Assembly (NCBI RefSeq): GCF_014518315.1
Contig: NZ_JACVEL010000006.1
Span: 88,165 to 152,164, forward strand
Reading direction: 5' to 3'
DNA from: Taishania pollutisoli
Lineage (GTDB): Bacteria; Bacteroidota; Bacteroidia; Flavobacteriales_D; Crocinitomicaceae
DNA length: 64,000 bases
Shown: positions 18,934-29,800 of the stretch, one piece after another
How positions within the stretch are numbered: position 1 is the stretch's first letter
How the letters are laid out: each line of letters starts with the position of its first letter
Translations under genes and position numbers: made by a program
The notes under the pieces: model-generated
Database searches by the model: none
Told to the model about the DNA's origin: nothing
Seen by the model: only the letters and a program-made list of their open reading frames with translations

Positions 18934-19033
18934 CACAACCGTAATTAATTAAACAAATCACCACTTATGCCTCACAGCATTAAAACCAGTAGCGGAAGGA
19001 GAACAACCTATTTTCATCAAACGTGTTAAAAGC

Positions 19034-19843
19034 ATGAAAAAAACAACCGAAGCAGACTCATTATACGACGGATTGGAAAATCTTTCTACTCTGGAACTGT
19101 TGACAAACATTAATCGGGAGGACAGAAAAGTAGCCGAAGCCGTTGAACTGGAAATTCCTAACATTGAATCCTTTGTAAATGCGTGTTATGAACGGATGAA
19201 AGACGGAGGACGCCTGTTTTACATTGGTGCAGGAACCAGTGGACGCCTGGGAATTGTTGACGCAAGCGAATGTCCGCCAACCTTTGGTGTTCCACACGGA
19301 AAAGTCGTAGGAATCATCGCCGGAGGAGATGCCGCGATTCGAAAAGCAGTGGAATTCGCAGAAGATGATATGCAACAAGGATGGGCCGATCTACAGGAAC
19401 ACAACATCAATTCAAACGATACACTTGTTGGCATTGCCGCTTCGGGAACAACGCCCTATGTCATCGGAGCGATTAAAAAAGCAAACGAAGAAGGATTGCT
19501 GACTGCATCCATCTCCTGCAATCCCGGGAATCCGCTTTCGCAATTGGCACAACATGCCATCACTCCCGAGGTAGGACCTGAGTTCGTAACCGGAAGTACA
19601 CGTATGAAATCAGGAACCGCTCAGAAACTGGTACTCAATATGATTTCCACCTCGCTGATGATTAAACTGGGGCATGTAAAAGGCAATAAAATGGTGGACA
19701 TGCAGCTCAGCAACAATAAATTGGTCGACAGAGGCGTGAACATGATCATCCGGCAAACCGGAATTACATACGAAGAAGCGGAACAGTTGTTAAAATTACA
19801 CGGATCTGTGAGAAAGGTTGTGGAGTTATATAATAAGTATTAA
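19034..19843 (+). CDS. murQ: N-acetylmuramic acid 6-phosphate etherase
   Basis: 269 residues. MurQ cleaves the lactyl ether of MurNAc-6-phosphate to GlcNAc-6-phosphate and D-lactate in cell-wall recycling. The SIS domain is clear: YIGAGTSGRLGIVDASECPP, VGIIAGGDAAIRKAVE, VGIAASGTTPYVIGA and GPEFVTGSTRMKSGTAQKL. It is somewhat shorter than the enterobacterial enzyme (about 300), as is common in Bacteroidota. The start at 19034 matches family N-termini; the frame is open for some 80 bases upstream but has no ATG. It is followed after 10 bp by a TonB-C gene, probably co-transcribed. Confidence 0.94.
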   Translation: MKKTTEADSLYDGLENLSTLELLTNINREDRKVAEAVELEIPNIESFVNACYERMKDGGRLFYIGAGTSGRLGIVDASECPPTFGVPHGKVVGIIAGGDAAIRKAVEFAEDDMQQGWADLQEHNINSNDTLVGIAASGTTPYVIGAIKKANEEGLLTASISCNPGNPLSQLAQHAITPEVGPEFVTGSTRMKSGTAQKLVLNMISTSLMIKLGHVKGNKMVDMQLSNNKLVDRGVNMIIRQTGITYEEAEQLLKLHGSVRKVVELYNKY

Positions 19844-19853
19844 AATGCTATAG

Positions 19854-20570
19854 ATGCGAATTTTATTATTGTTTTTCATAATACAACGATCACTTATTAC
19901 ATGGGGGCAAGTAATCATTCTGGATATTCGAGAAGGATTAATGGGGCAGTCATTAGAAAATTCTCTATTATTGATTACAAATACTAAAACTACTTCTGTT
20001 GACAGTATATATCTATCGAATCAATCTACTTATTTGTTCAACTTCCCTGAAACTGATATAGAATATCAGATAATCATTTCACATCATTCAGGGAAATACA
20101 AGCCTAGAAATTTCACGATAGAAAACCATTATAGAACAAAACAAACTATTTACCTTTATCCAACCAATGAATTTGAAAAGGCTTTTATTGAGCAACAAAA
20201 AAATGAAAAATTAATTTCTCAAGAAAAGAATAAAGTATCACTGAATGAGAAAATGCCCTATAGTGATACAATGGAAACAGAAGCTATGTTTGTTGGTGGA
20301 TCTATTAAAATGCTTGATTTCATTTCACAAGCAATCATCTATCCAATAGAAGTATATAAACACCCTATGTCAGGAAGAGCTGTTGTTCAATTCGTAGTAG
20401 AAAAAGATGGCTCTGTTTCAAATATAAGACTTGCTAGAGGTTCCGGTTTTGAACTTCTTGATGACGAAGCAAAACGAGTTGTACGTTCGATGCCTACATG
20501 GAGTCCGGCAATAGATATCAATGGAAACAGAAGAACATCTTTCTTTTCTTTACCTATTACTTTTAAGTAA
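19854..20570 (+). CDS. Exported protein with TonB C-terminal domain
   Basis: 238 residues. The N-terminus MRILLLFFIIQRSLITWGQV looks like a signal peptide. The first 130 residues are a low-conservation periplasmic part. The C-terminal 80 residues form a TonB-C domain: GRAVVQFVVEKDGSVSNIRL, ELLDDEAKRVVRSMPTWSPA and FFSLPITFK. Canonical TonB is anchored by one helix and has a Pro-rich spacer; this protein lacks the Pro-rich region, so it may not energise a receptor in the usual way. Its codon use looks more AT-rich than its neighbours. It starts 10 bp after murQ. Confidence 0.82.
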   Translation: MRILLLFFIIQRSLITWGQVIILDIREGLMGQSLENSLLLITNTKTTSVDSIYLSNQSTYLFNFPETDIEYQIIISHHSGKYKPRNFTIENHYRTKQTIYLYPTNEFEKAFIEQQKNEKLISQEKNKVSLNEKMPYSDTMETEAMFVGGSIKMLDFISQAIIYPIEVYKHPMSGRAVVQFVVEKDGSVSNIRLARGSGFELLDDEAKRVVRSMPTWSPAIDINGNRRTSFFSLPITFK

Positions 20571-20603
20571 AATCCAAACTAATTTCTTGGGACAAATTTT
20601 CCT

Positions 20604-20611
20604 TATCTTTG
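20604..20611 (+). promoter_or_regulatory. -7 box for riboflavin synthase
   Basis: TATCTTTG is an exact match 19 bp before the ATG at 20631. The nearest TTG (20587-20589) is only 14 bp upstream, so the -33 is unclear. I did not find an FMN riboswitch in the 60-bp gap. Confidence 0.55.
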
Positions 20612-20630
20612 TACTCCAAATTTTCAAGCT

Positions 20631-21212
20631 ATGTTTACAGGAATTGTTGAACAAACAGGAGTTGTCAGAAGCATTACAAAGGAAAATGACAACATTCATT
20701 TTGAAGTAACCGCAGATTTCGTGAATGAATTAAAAATTGATCAAAGCGTAGCCCACAATGGGTGTTGTTTGACAGTTGTCGCATTAACGGAGGACAGCTA
20801 TACGGTTACGGCAATCCGGGAAACGTTGGACAAAACAAATCTTGGAAGCTGGCATATTGGAACCAAAGTAAACCTGGAGCGTTGCATGGTGATGGATGGT
20901 CGTTTGGACGGGCATATTGTTCAGGGACACGTAGATACAACGGCTGAATGTACCGCAGTAGAAGCACAAAACGGGAGCTGGAAATATACGTTCGCTTACA
21001 CTTCTGACGATGTAACAGTAGAGAAAGGTTCAATTACCATCAACGGAACAAGTTTAACAGTCGTGGACTCAAATGAGCGGTCATTTTCTGTTTGCATCAT
21101 TCCTTACACCTACGAATTCACCAATTTTCATGAGTTGAAAGTCGGAGACCGTGTCAACCTGGAATTTGACATTATCGGAAAGTATGTAGCAAAATTATTG
21201 GGTAGAAAATAA
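20631..21212 (+). CDS. ribE: Riboflavin synthase, alpha subunit
   Basis: 193 residues, somewhat shorter than the usual 200-215. It dismutates two 6,7-dimethyl-8-ribityllumazine molecules to riboflavin and a pyrimidine. Two lumazine-binding repeats are present. The first begins MFTGIVEQTGVVRSI and contains AHNGCCLTVVAL; the second follows DGRLDGHIVQGHVDTTAECT and contains GSITINGTSLTVVDSN. The protein ends in IIGKYVAKLLGRK. It is a single gene here: no other rib genes are near. It converges with the M14 gene, 9 bp apart. Confidence 0.96.
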   Translation: MFTGIVEQTGVVRSITKENDNIHFEVTADFVNELKIDQSVAHNGCCLTVVALTEDSYTVTAIRETLDKTNLGSWHIGTKVNLERCMVMDGRLDGHIVQGHVDTTAECTAVEAQNGSWKYTFAYTSDDVTVEKGSITINGTSLTVVDSNERSFSVCIIPYTYEFTNFHELKVGDRVNLEFDIIGKYVAKLLGRK

Positions 21213-21221
21213 ATCAAATCG

Positions 21222-22202
21222 TCACATTACGATTTCCTTCCCGATGTGAAAAATAGCATCTCCTTTGTAAACGGTAGGTGCTTCATTCACACACAGCACA
21301 AATCCATCTTTTGTTGCTTTTATTTTCCGTTCGATTTTCCCAAACGGATCCATAATGATTCCCAGCAGTTCTCCTTTTTTTACCGGGCTTCCATTTTTAA
21401 CCTGCGCTAAAAACAAACCGGAATTGGGGGCCCGCAACCATTTAGACTGTTCCATAAAGACAGGTGTCCTGCCAAAAGAAATATCAATCTTGAACGAACG
21501 CATTCCAAAGTAGTTAAGAATCAATTTAGCTCCGTTAATTCCTTCTTCAACAATTGTCTCTTCGATCGAATTGGTTTTTCCCCCCTCAAATAATAAGTAT
21601 TGTTTTCCAATCCGCTGAATGGCTTCGCGAATTGTTTTAGGAATCAATGTGGAGTCCAGAATGATCGGCGGATTGAATACTTTTGCAAGTTCCACACTGC
21701 GTGCATCGTCAAAATCACATCGGATTTGCGCGTAGTTGTTTCGTTGGGCGGAACCTGTATGAAAATCAATGATCACATCCGCAACCGGAGCGATTTCTTT
21801 CATAAACTGGAAAGCAAACTGTGATGCAAGCGAACCATTTGAACTTCCTGGAAAACTCCGGTTCAGGTCGCGCCCGTCTGGCAGTTCTCTTTTTAAGTTT
21901 AAAAATCCGAAAATATTAAAGATCGGAATACAGATCACTGTACCTTTCGTTGGTTTGTGCAATTTCTTTCGGATGATTCGCCGGATGATTTCAATACCAT
22001 TGATTTCATCACCGTGCATGCCGGCCATCAGTACAACTGTCGGGCCGTCTTCTTTTGCACGTTCTACCACAATCGGAATCTGAACCGGTGTACTTGTATG
22101 GAGTTTTGCCACACTGAGGTTCAACTCATAGTTCTTCCCGGGAATAATTTCCTGCCCGAGAATAATCAGTTTTTTATTCGTTACCTTATTTCGTGACGAC
22201 AT
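21222..22202 (-). CDS. Succinylglutamate desuccinylase/aspartoacylase family protein (M14)
   Basis: 326 residues from the ATG at 22202. An ORF start at 22235 would overlap rimK by 50 bp; the chosen start overlaps it by 17. The zinc-peptidase-like fold shows [15 protein letters not shown] (His and Glu ligands), [12 protein letters not shown] and [20 protein letters not shown] (third ligand His). A C-terminal barrel-like extension follows ([19 protein letters not shown]). The exact substrate is unknown. Pairing of this family with RimK is recurrent in bacteria and suggests a shared role, perhaps trimming or modifying the glutamate tails RimK adds; that is inference. Confidence 0.88.
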   Translation of the reverse strand: MSSRNKVTNKKLIILGQEIIPGKNYELNLSVAKLHTSTPVQIPIVVERAKEDGPTVVLMAGMHGDEINGIEIIRRIIRKKLHKPTKGTVICIPIFNIFGFLNLKRELPDGRDLNRSFPGSSNGSLASQFAFQFMKEIAPVADVIIDFHTGSAQRNNYAQIRCDFDDARSVELAKVFNPPIILDSTLIPKTIREAIQRIGKQYLLFEGGKTNSIEETIVEEGINGAKLILNYFGMRSFKIDISFGRTPVFMEQSKWLRAPNSGLFLAQVKNGSPVKKGELLGIIMDPFGKIERKIKATKDGFVLCVNEAPTVYKGDAIFHIGKEIVM

Positions 22203-23067
22203 TCCGTTCAATGTACTCGATAATATTTCCTGCAATATCTAATCCTGTTGTTTTTTCAATCCCCTGCAGCCCGGGTGATGAATTCACTTCCAATACGAGA
22301 GGGCCGCGCTCCGATTGCAACATGTCAACACCTGCAACAGCCAGACCAACCGCTTTTGAAGCAAGAATTGCCGTTGCTTTTTCTTCCGGAGTCAGTTCAA
22401 TCACAACTGAACTTCCTCCACGGTGCAGGTTTGAACGGAATTCCCCTTCTTTCCCTTGACGCTTCATTGCTCCTACCACTTGTCCATCGACAACAAACGC
22501 ACGAATATCTGCTCCTTTTGCTTCATGAATGAATTCCTGCACAATTACACGTGCCTTCAATCCATTGAAAGCCTCCAGTACAGACTGAGCCGCATTTTGG
22601 TTTTCAGCCAATACAACTCCCAATCCTTGTGTGCCTTCCAGTAATTTTAATACAACTGGCGCCCCTCCGGCAGATTTCACAACGTGTTTTACATCTTTCG
22701 AATAGTTGGTAAACACGGTTTTCGGCAAACCGATTCCTTCTTTTGACAACACTTGTAAACAACGAAGTTTATCCCGTGAGTGGATAATTCCACGCGAACC
22801 TGCAACGGTAAAGACATTCATCATTTCGAACTGACGTACAACAGCTGTTCCGTAAAATGTAACGGATGCACCGATTCGGGGAATAACAGCATCAAATTCT
22901 TCCAGGTAGGAACCGTCGTAGTACAAACGAGGGCCACTTTGTTCAATTTCAATATTGCACTTTAAGTGATCAATCACTTTCACTTCGTGACCTCTTTCTT
23001 CCGCCGCTTCAACCAATCTTCTGGTCGAATAAAGATTTTCGTTTCTGGACAGTACTCCTATTTTCAT
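22186..23067 (-). CDS. rimK: RimK-type ATP-grasp alpha-L-glutamate ligase
   Basis: 293 residues, normal family length (E. coli RimK about 300). RimK adds glutamate residues to the C-terminus of ribosomal protein S6. The N-terminus [20 protein letters not shown] is typical. The ATP-grasp core contains [60 protein letters not shown] and [14 protein letters not shown], so metal- and ATP-binding residues look intact. It overlaps the M14 deacylase gene by 17 bp and shares its promoter. The native substrate in this organism is not proven to be S6. Confidence 0.92.
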   Translation of the reverse strand: MKIGVLSRNENLYSTRRLVEAAEERGHEVKVIDHLKCNIEIEQSGPRLYYDGSYLEEFDAVIPRIGASVTFYGTAVVRQFEMMNVFTVAGSRGIIHSRDKLRCLQVLSKEGIGLPKTVFTNYSKDVKHVVKSAGGAPVVLKLLEGTQGLGVVLAENQNAAQSVLEAFNGLKARVIVQEFIHEAKGADIRAFVVDGQVVGAMKRQGKEGEFRSNLHRGGSSVVIELTPEEKATAILASKAVGLAVAGVDMLQSERGPLVLEVNSSPGLQGIEKTTGLDIAGNIIEYIERNVVTK

Positions 23068-23085
23068 TTGATGAATTATAAACTA

Positions 23086-23115
23086 CGAAAGTAACTGAAT
23101 TTATTATTCAAACAA
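23086..23115 (-). promoter_or_regulatory. Promoter of the rimK-M14 unit
   Basis: On the minus strand TTG (23115-23113), 19 bp, then TACTTTCG (23093-23086), one mismatch to TAnnTTTG. It lies 18 bp ahead of the rimK start. Confidence 0.6.
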
Positions 23116-23143
23116 GTCTTCTGTCAAAAAGTTTCTGTCAAAA

Positions 23144-26100
23144 TCAATCGATCAGTTTCACCGGTTCATTCGGTCGGATTGACTGGTACGCAAATAACAA
23201 GAGGTTCGTCACCACAACAATCGCAGCTGTTTTCCACGAAATATCAAGACAGACACTTAATTCAATGACATGCAACACGACGAACAGGAAGTAAATCACA
23301 CCAAAAACAACAGTTGTAATAATCGCTTTCTTCAGGAAATATCCAAGTGACAACTGTGACTTGTCTGTTGAATAACGTTTGCTTTGTAATGCTGCGATTT
23401 CTGTAAACACATAAAATGCTACAACTGCAACAACAACTCCAAACGGGAATTCACCCAACCCATCGCCCTGTGCATAGGAATGGAGTCCTACCAGGTAGAA
23501 GTTTACCCCGAAGAATGTAAACAAGATCGCCGCATACGACCAAAAGCTAACTGCATTGAACAAGAACTTTCCTTTCAACGCCGGGATAAAGCGCAAGTGT
23601 AATAGAACAGCATATACCAATACGGAAACCAGCGCCCATGTTTCTTTCGGATCCCATCCCCAGTACCTACCCCACGATTCGTTGGCCCAAACACCTCCAA
23701 GGAAGGTTCCGATCGTCAACATGAAAAGCCCGATTGTCGTCGTCATTTCAGAGACGTAAGTTAATTCATTGATGTTCCAGGTCAAAATCTTTCCATTGTG
23801 CTTATCCCTTAAAACATATAACAACATGTTGATCAATCCAAGAATAGCGCCCAATCCAAGGAACCCATAACTTCCGGTTATGATAGCCACGTGAATCATC
23901 AACCAATAGGATTTTAACACAGGAACAAGCGGGGTAATTTCAGGATCCAGGATGTTCATTTCCGTCACAAACAACATACAGAATGCCAGGATACACGTCG
24001 CAGCAAGGATAACCGGATTTTTCTTTGAGAACAGGAATCCTGCCAGTACAGTTACCCAGGCAATGAATACCACTGCTTCATATCCGTTACTCCATGGTGC
24101 ATGTCCTGAGATATACCAACGCATTCCCAATCCCGTTCCGTGATAGAGAAAAATAATAACAACCAGTGATTTAAATATATTCTTCGTAACCTTGATTCCC
24201 TTTCCTTCTTTTCCACCTTTATTTGACAGAATTCTCACCAAAAAGATAATTAGCAGAACAAATCCAAACAATAAATAAGAATACTGTGCATTCCTGAAGA
24301 TCGTCATTTTGTTATAAGTAACTTCCAGATTGATCTTCGACTCAGAAGGAGCAACCTTACCCGCAGCATCACGTTGCAATTTCTTTACCTTCATCAATTC
24401 TGCATCTGCTTTGGTGTAATCTTTCGTTCCCATCGCTTCAAAAACAGCTTTGAAGTAATCCATCGTCGCGGCAAATAATTCCGGTTCCTGCGTCATCACT
24501 TCATTGGACATTGGCTGAAACCAGGTATTGTTACCGTCGTTACGAATCGGTAAGATACGCATATACGCCCACAACTGAATTTCGGAAAATACCTGGAAAC
24601 GCTCTACCAACTTGATGAGTTGTTTGTCAAACTCTCCTTTTTCTTTATCTAATTTCTGATGTGCAATCTGGTATTCATCCGCCAGTTTGAAATCACCTTT
24701 CTGTTCGTCGATCAAATCCATGAACGATGCATACGTCCCTTCAATACCAAGTGGCTCCCTCAATACCTTGGAAACATAGATAATCTTTTTATCCAACCAT
24801 GCTTCAGGAGTCATGTGCATACTCAACACTGTCTGGACAGCATTATAGGTATGGTCTCCGTCATCGAATTTATTTCCCCGGTACAGTTTGCGAAGAATTT
24901 CATCACACAGGGTATGAAACGGAGCAATGCGTCCGTCAAAATCCTGTACCATTAAACGAGCGATTTTATCCGAATGCGCTTCCGACACATACAATGCCAT
25001 CTTGCTTTTTACCGGCGGAGCTGCCTGTTGATGATTGTGCTCATGTGTATGGTCATGTACATGCTCTTCTGCTGCCTGCTCCGGCTGTACTTCTTCATGT
25101 GAACCGTAGTGAATAGAACCGTCCTCGTGCACATGGTAATCTTGCTCCTGTGCAAACGTTGAAACACTAATCAACAGAAACAGACTCATCATTCCCGCTT
25201 TCGCACGCTTTTCTTTTATTTTTCGCAATTTCTCATTAAGTTCTTTGAATCTTCCAACAGGAGCAAACAGCGACAACAGCATTCCGATGGACATCATCAG
25301 GTAACCAATGTAAGTAATTGTTGTCCCCCACCAATCATGGTTGACACTTAAAATCGTTCCTGTTTCATCCGGAAAGTAGGAGGACTGAAAAAAGCGGTAT
25401 CCTTCGTAATCCATCACATTGTTCATAAAGATTTTCTGTGTTTTTTTCGCATCGTTTCTCGGGTCTGTAACGGTTACAATACTTTCATAAGAAGACGGGG
25501 CATCCGATCCCGGATACTTGTGCAACGTAAATTCGTTACAAGCTACGGAGAAAGGCAAACGCACAGGAACGGAGCCGTATTGAATGCTGTACAACATTCC
25601 GTTGAATGTAAACCGCTCTTCTGTTGCAATAACTCCCATACCACCCGGAACAGAAACAATTTTAACGTCTTTTCCATCTGTAATTTTCAAGGTAACAAAA
25701 TCTTCTCCCACGTCTTTACGACCGGAAGGAACCCGCATCACTTTCGCATGGTTGATGATTTCCTTGAACACGAATGATTGTTCGTCAATATAGTACAATG
25801 TTGTCGTGTTAAACGGAACAAGTGTATCTGCAGGAATCTGAACATACATGGAATCCGGAACATCCATTCCGGTCTGGCGAATCTTCTGCATCTGAGCCAT
25901 TGGCAGGTACCTCATCGGAATACCTGTCCTGAGCATCATTTTCCCTTCGATGCGGTACAATTCAATGCCTCCGGGCATCAGGTCTTTTTTCGCGAATGAC
26001 AACGGAATATTACCAATCATCATGAAGTCGCCTTCAGCCAGGTAGTTGGAAACATTTCCTCCCGTCACAATATTCAATACATAGTCAGAAATGGTATCGT

Positions 26101-26647
26101 TCACAACCAAACTGTCAATGTGTTTAGACTGGAAATCGATCAACTCCACATTGATTTTTTTGTTTTTTTCCGGAAAATCAAAATCAACATTAAAATTTGT
26201 CTTTACTTGTTCCGATAAATACATCGTTTCTTCCACGTATTTATTCTCAATAAAAATTTTCAGTCGCGGATCTGCGGAATAAATAAAATCAACTGGTCTG
26301 AGAATTCCTGTTTGCGGGTCCGGCTCCGGAAGTTTCATGATTCCTTCGAAACTAACATACCGCGTGATCCCGGCTCCGATCAAAATCACGATAAACGAGA
26401 GGTGGAACATCAGCATCGCAATTTTCTCACGTTTCCACATTTGGTACCTGAAAATATTGACGATCAAACTGATTCCGAGATAGACCAGCAACACTTCAAA
26501 CCAGATCGCATTGTAGATGATCAATTTCGCTGTTTGAATGTTGTAGATGGATTCTAAAAAAGTAGCGACAGCTATTGCAAACAAAAAGACAATCAACCCC
26601 AGCGCCATCATTCTCATGGAGAAGAACTCACGTAAAAACTTATTCAT
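23144..26647 (-). CDS. ResB-CcsA fusion, cytochrome c biogenesis (system II)
   Basis: 1167 residues from the ATG at 26647, which follows a clear Shine-Dalgarno (GAGGTGAG); a further upstream ATG at 26704 is beyond the promoter box. System II handles haem delivery and ligation to apocytochrome c on the periplasmic side. The N-terminal part has ResB features: helices at about 15-35, 45-65 and 78-100, a periplasmic domain and a helix near 460-480. A second signal-like helix (about 485-500) precedes a His-rich stretch (about 503-545, ten His) and a soluble region to about 800. The C-terminal CcsA module has multiple helices and the tryptophan-rich haem motif WGRYWGWDPKETWALV. It has its own -7 box. 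Confidence 0.92.
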   Translation of the reverse strand: MNKFLREFFSMRMMALGLIVFLFAIAVATFLESIYNIQTAKLIIYNAIWFEVLLVYLGISLIVNIFRYQMWKREKIAMLMFHLSFIVILIGAGITRYVSFEGIMKLPEPDPQTGILRPVDFIYSADPRLKIFIENKYVEETMYLSEQVKTNFNVDFDFPEKNKKINVELIDFQSKHIDSLVVNDTISDYVLNIVTGGNVSNYLAEGDFMMIGNIPLSFAKKDLMPGGIELYRIEGKMMLRTGIPMRYLPMAQMQKIRQTGMDVPDSMYVQIPADTLVPFNTTTLYYIDEQSFVFKEIINHAKVMRVPSGRKDVGEDFVTLKITDGKDVKIVSVPGGMGVIATEERFTFNGMLYSIQYGSVPVRLPFSVACNEFTLHKYPGSDAPSSYESIVTVTDPRNDAKKTQKIFMNNVMDYEGYRFFQSSYFPDETGTILSVNHDWWGTTITYIGYLMMSIGMLLSLFAPVGRFKELNEKLRKIKEKRAKAGMMSLFLLISVSTFAQEQDYHVHEDGSIHYGSHEEVQPEQAAEEHVHDHTHEHNHQQAAPPVKSKMALYVSEAHSDKIARLMVQDFDGRIAPFHTLCDEILRKLYRGNKFDDGDHTYNAVQTVLSMHMTPEAWLDKKIIYVSKVLREPLGIEGTYASFMDLIDEQKGDFKLADEYQIAHQKLDKEKGEFDKQLIKLVERFQVFSEIQLWAYMRILPIRNDGNNTWFQPMSNEVMTQEPELFAATMDYFKAVFEAMGTKDYTKADAELMKVKKLQRDAAGKVAPSESKINLEVTYNKMTIFRNAQYSYLLFGFVLLIIFLVRILSNKGGKEGKGIKVTKNIFKSLVVIIFLYHGTGLGMRWYISGHAPWSNGYEAVVFIAWVTVLAGFLFSKKNPVILAATCILAFCMLFVTEMNILDPEITPLVPVLKSYWLMIHVAIITGSYGFLGLGAILGLINMLLYVLRDKHNGKILTWNINELTYVSEMTTTIGLFMLTIGTFLGGVWANESWGRYWGWDPKETWALVSVLVYAVLLHLRFIPALKGKFLFNAVSFWSYAAILFTFFGVNFYLVGLHSYAQGDGLGEFPFGVVVAVVAFYVFTEIAALQSKRYSTDKSQLSLGYFLKKAIITTVVFGVIYFLFVVLHVIELSVCLDISWKTAAIVVVTNLLLFAYQSIRPNEPVKLID

Positions 26648-26670
26648 GCTCACCTCATTTAGTTTCGGGG

Positions 26671-26678
26671 CAAAAATA
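26671..26678 (-). promoter_or_regulatory. -7 box for the ResB-CcsA gene
   Basis: TATTTTTG on the minus strand is an exact TAnnTTTG match, 24 bp from the ATG at 26647. It supports that start over 26704. No TTG is at the standard distance. Confidence 0.5.
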
Positions 26679-26821
26679 AGCATTGTAAAAGGATAACGCG
26701 ACATGATTTAAGGAATAAAAAACAATATTCCCATCTTTTATTCATTCCTGATCTAACAATTCTTTTTACACCTGTTGATTTTCAAGCGCAGGCAGAACAA
26801 TAAACAACAAAAGGCACTTCT

Positions 26822-29800
26822 TTACCGGATTAAATTGACCGTTCCGTGAATCGTTTTCCGTTCATCTACACTTCTGGATTTGAGCTCAATTTTCCAGACA
26901 TAAGTTCCATCCTGACACAGCACCCCTGTCCGGTGAGAAACACCATCCCACCCTACTTCGACGTCCCTTGACTCGAAAATCAATTCGCCCCATCTGTTAT
27001 ATATCGTGAGACTATAATTATAGATATCAATTCCTGAACTGATAACCGGCTTAAACGTTTGATTAAATTGGTCGCCATCCGGTGTAAAGGTATTCGGAAC
27101 ATAAAATAATTGCACCTCATCAATCCGCACAATCAAATACGTTGTATCATAACATCCGATGGTATTGGATGCAACCAGCATGACCGTATAAGCAGCACTC
27201 ATGTCGTTTGAATATTCATGTGTCGGATCTTCCAGATATGAAAACCCCGTCTCATCCCCGAAATCCCAGAAATAATTCGTTGCATGCTGTGACATATTCT
27301 CAAATTCAACACTTGTACCGAAACCGGAAAGTTGCTGATGAGTAATGAAAAAATCTGCAACTGGTGCCGGTTCCGCACATACATAGTCTGTAATAGTATG
27401 ACTATTCGTACATCCTTCAATTGTTGTCAGCGTCAAGGTTACATCCTGACACCCGGGAACCTCAAATGTATTTGAAATATCTGTACACCCGTTGATCAAA
27501 GTACCATCTTCCATGGTCCATTCACAACTCGCATAATTTCCCGTAGATGTATTCTGAAATGCTGTTGTCAATGGTACACACCCAACGAGGTTTGTCCCGT
27601 AAAAACTCACAACTGGTAGCTGTACCACATCAACAACAAGCTGTGCTGTGTGCTGACATGCATTTGAATCGGTAACTGTAGCGGAATAAGTTGTTGAACC
27701 TGTAGGTGACACGGAATGACTCCATTGATTCGCGGGCAATCCCTGAGTCCAGGTAATGGAATACGGGGTTGTTCCTCCTGTCGCATTTGCTGTGATGGTT
27801 GTATAATCACCGGGACAAATCAGCAAGTGACTTGCTCCGACTGACAGCTGCAACACATCAGGTTCATCAATGGCTACAGATAAGGTAGTTGTACATGCAT
27901 TATCATCGGTCACTGTTACGATGTAATTTCCGGCAGTAAGGTTCGTTCCCACCGCTCCTGTTTGAACAGGAGCCGTATTCCAGCTGTATTGATAGGGAGC
28001 GGTTCCCCCGCTTGCCTGAACTTCGGCACTTCCATCACTTAGCCCAAAGCAGGACACATCCGTTTGATCGATCACTGCAATACTTAGAGCTGTTGGTTGC
28101 CCTATTAGTACGGAGACGGAATCTACACAGTTATTCGAATCGGTTACGACAACTCTATATGCACCTGCAGCCAATCCGGTAGCGACAGCTGTTGTCTGGA
28201 CAGGAATGGTATTCCAACTATATGAATAAGGAGCTGTTCCTCCGGTTACTGAAACAGTTGCCGTCCCGTCTGTTGACTGGTAACAGGAAGCATTTGTCTG
28301 TGCTGAAATAACCGGTGTCAGAACAGCAGGTTCTGTGATCGTAACAGAAGAATCAACTACACAATTGATCGCATCGGTAATGGTTACAACATACGTTCCC
28401 GCCGGTAAATTCACCGCATTTGCCGTTGATTGAACAGGCGTTGTGTTCCAGCTGTAAACATATGGAGCGATTCCTCCCGTTACACTGGCATTAGCCGAAC
28501 CATTACTCAATCCGTTACAAGTCACATTGACGGGGGGATTGATTGCAGGTTGCGGATTACTGACTACTACTTCAACACTGTCAACTACCTCGCACAATTT
28601 ATAAAATGAGATGTCATCAATCGCGAAATCGTTCCCCGGTTGTCCACCTGAAGTTTCAGAAAGGCAAATCGTTGCCGAAGTAGCACTCCCTGAATTCCAA
28701 ATCACATAAAACTCATTCCACTGACAAGAAGCCAACGGAGTTGTTTGAGGAGTTCCGATCTGGGCCCCGTTAATCTCAAACCCCAGTGTGGATGTATTTC
28801 CGGTTCCATTGACATTGATCAGCCAGGAAGAAAATGCATATTCCGTATTCGGTTCCACGGGAATGGTCTGGCACCAGTAACTGGTTCCAGCAGCAACACC
28901 ACTGGTACCATCCGCACCATCCATAATTAACGCGTTACCGGAACCTGAAGTATGATCACCGCATCCTGTCGGCCACCAGCCATTTGTCACGTTCGGAGCA
29001 ACGGTATAGTGTCCGGGAGGTCCCAGCGGGTTCGGTGGACTATAAATATACCCGGAACTAAACCCTGTGTTTCCGGCTTCAAAATCACCGTTGACCACCA
29101 GGTTGTCTCCCACCTGCATTTTTGTACGCACCGTGTAGGTTGTCGTCACAACAGGTGTTGCTACCGGATCCGGAATTGTTGTTGAACTCAGTGTAGGATC
29201 AGCATCCCATTCGTATTCAACTCCTCCCTGCGCGTCCAATTGAACGGAATTACCAATACAAATACTGGTATCATTCGTCAGGGTAAAAGACAGGGAAGGT
29301 GCCGTAATAATTGTTGTAACAATACTATCACAAGCAGGAAGAGAAGTTGTCGCCAATGTATCAATATATGTTCCCGATTGATTCACAACCGCTCCTCCCG
29401 GAAGGGTAAAGTTTTCTCCGAAACATAAACTAATGTTTTTTGTATACCGCTTGTAGTCATGTATGGTTATCTGGGTATTGATTGTATCCTCCACACAGGC
29501 AATGTAACGGATCAGCGTTACATTATATGTACCAGGCGTGTTATATGTATGAACGGGAACCAACGCCGTACTTTCGTTATTACTTCCTGATACCGGATCT
29601 CCGAAATTCCATCGTACAGAATCCAATACCGCAGCACCGGTAATGCTAAATGAGGTTGAACTTTCTACACAATCATTCGTATAGGTAATATCCGAATCAC
29701 TGATTAAGAAAGATGTTACAAAGGGAGGAAGTCCCAGGACACATATCCGCCCTGCCAGTCCTACCTGTGATGCGACGAAATTACATCCTGCTCCCGGAAC

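Noticed and set aside
18967..19029. 20-codon open frame between the PyrR-like gene and murQ
   Set aside because: Too short, overlapping an open stretch in the murQ frame, and with no ribosome-binding site or match. I treat it as untranslated leader.
20571..20630. FMN riboswitch upstream of riboflavin synthase
   Set aside because: The gap is only 60 bp, much too short for the RFN element.
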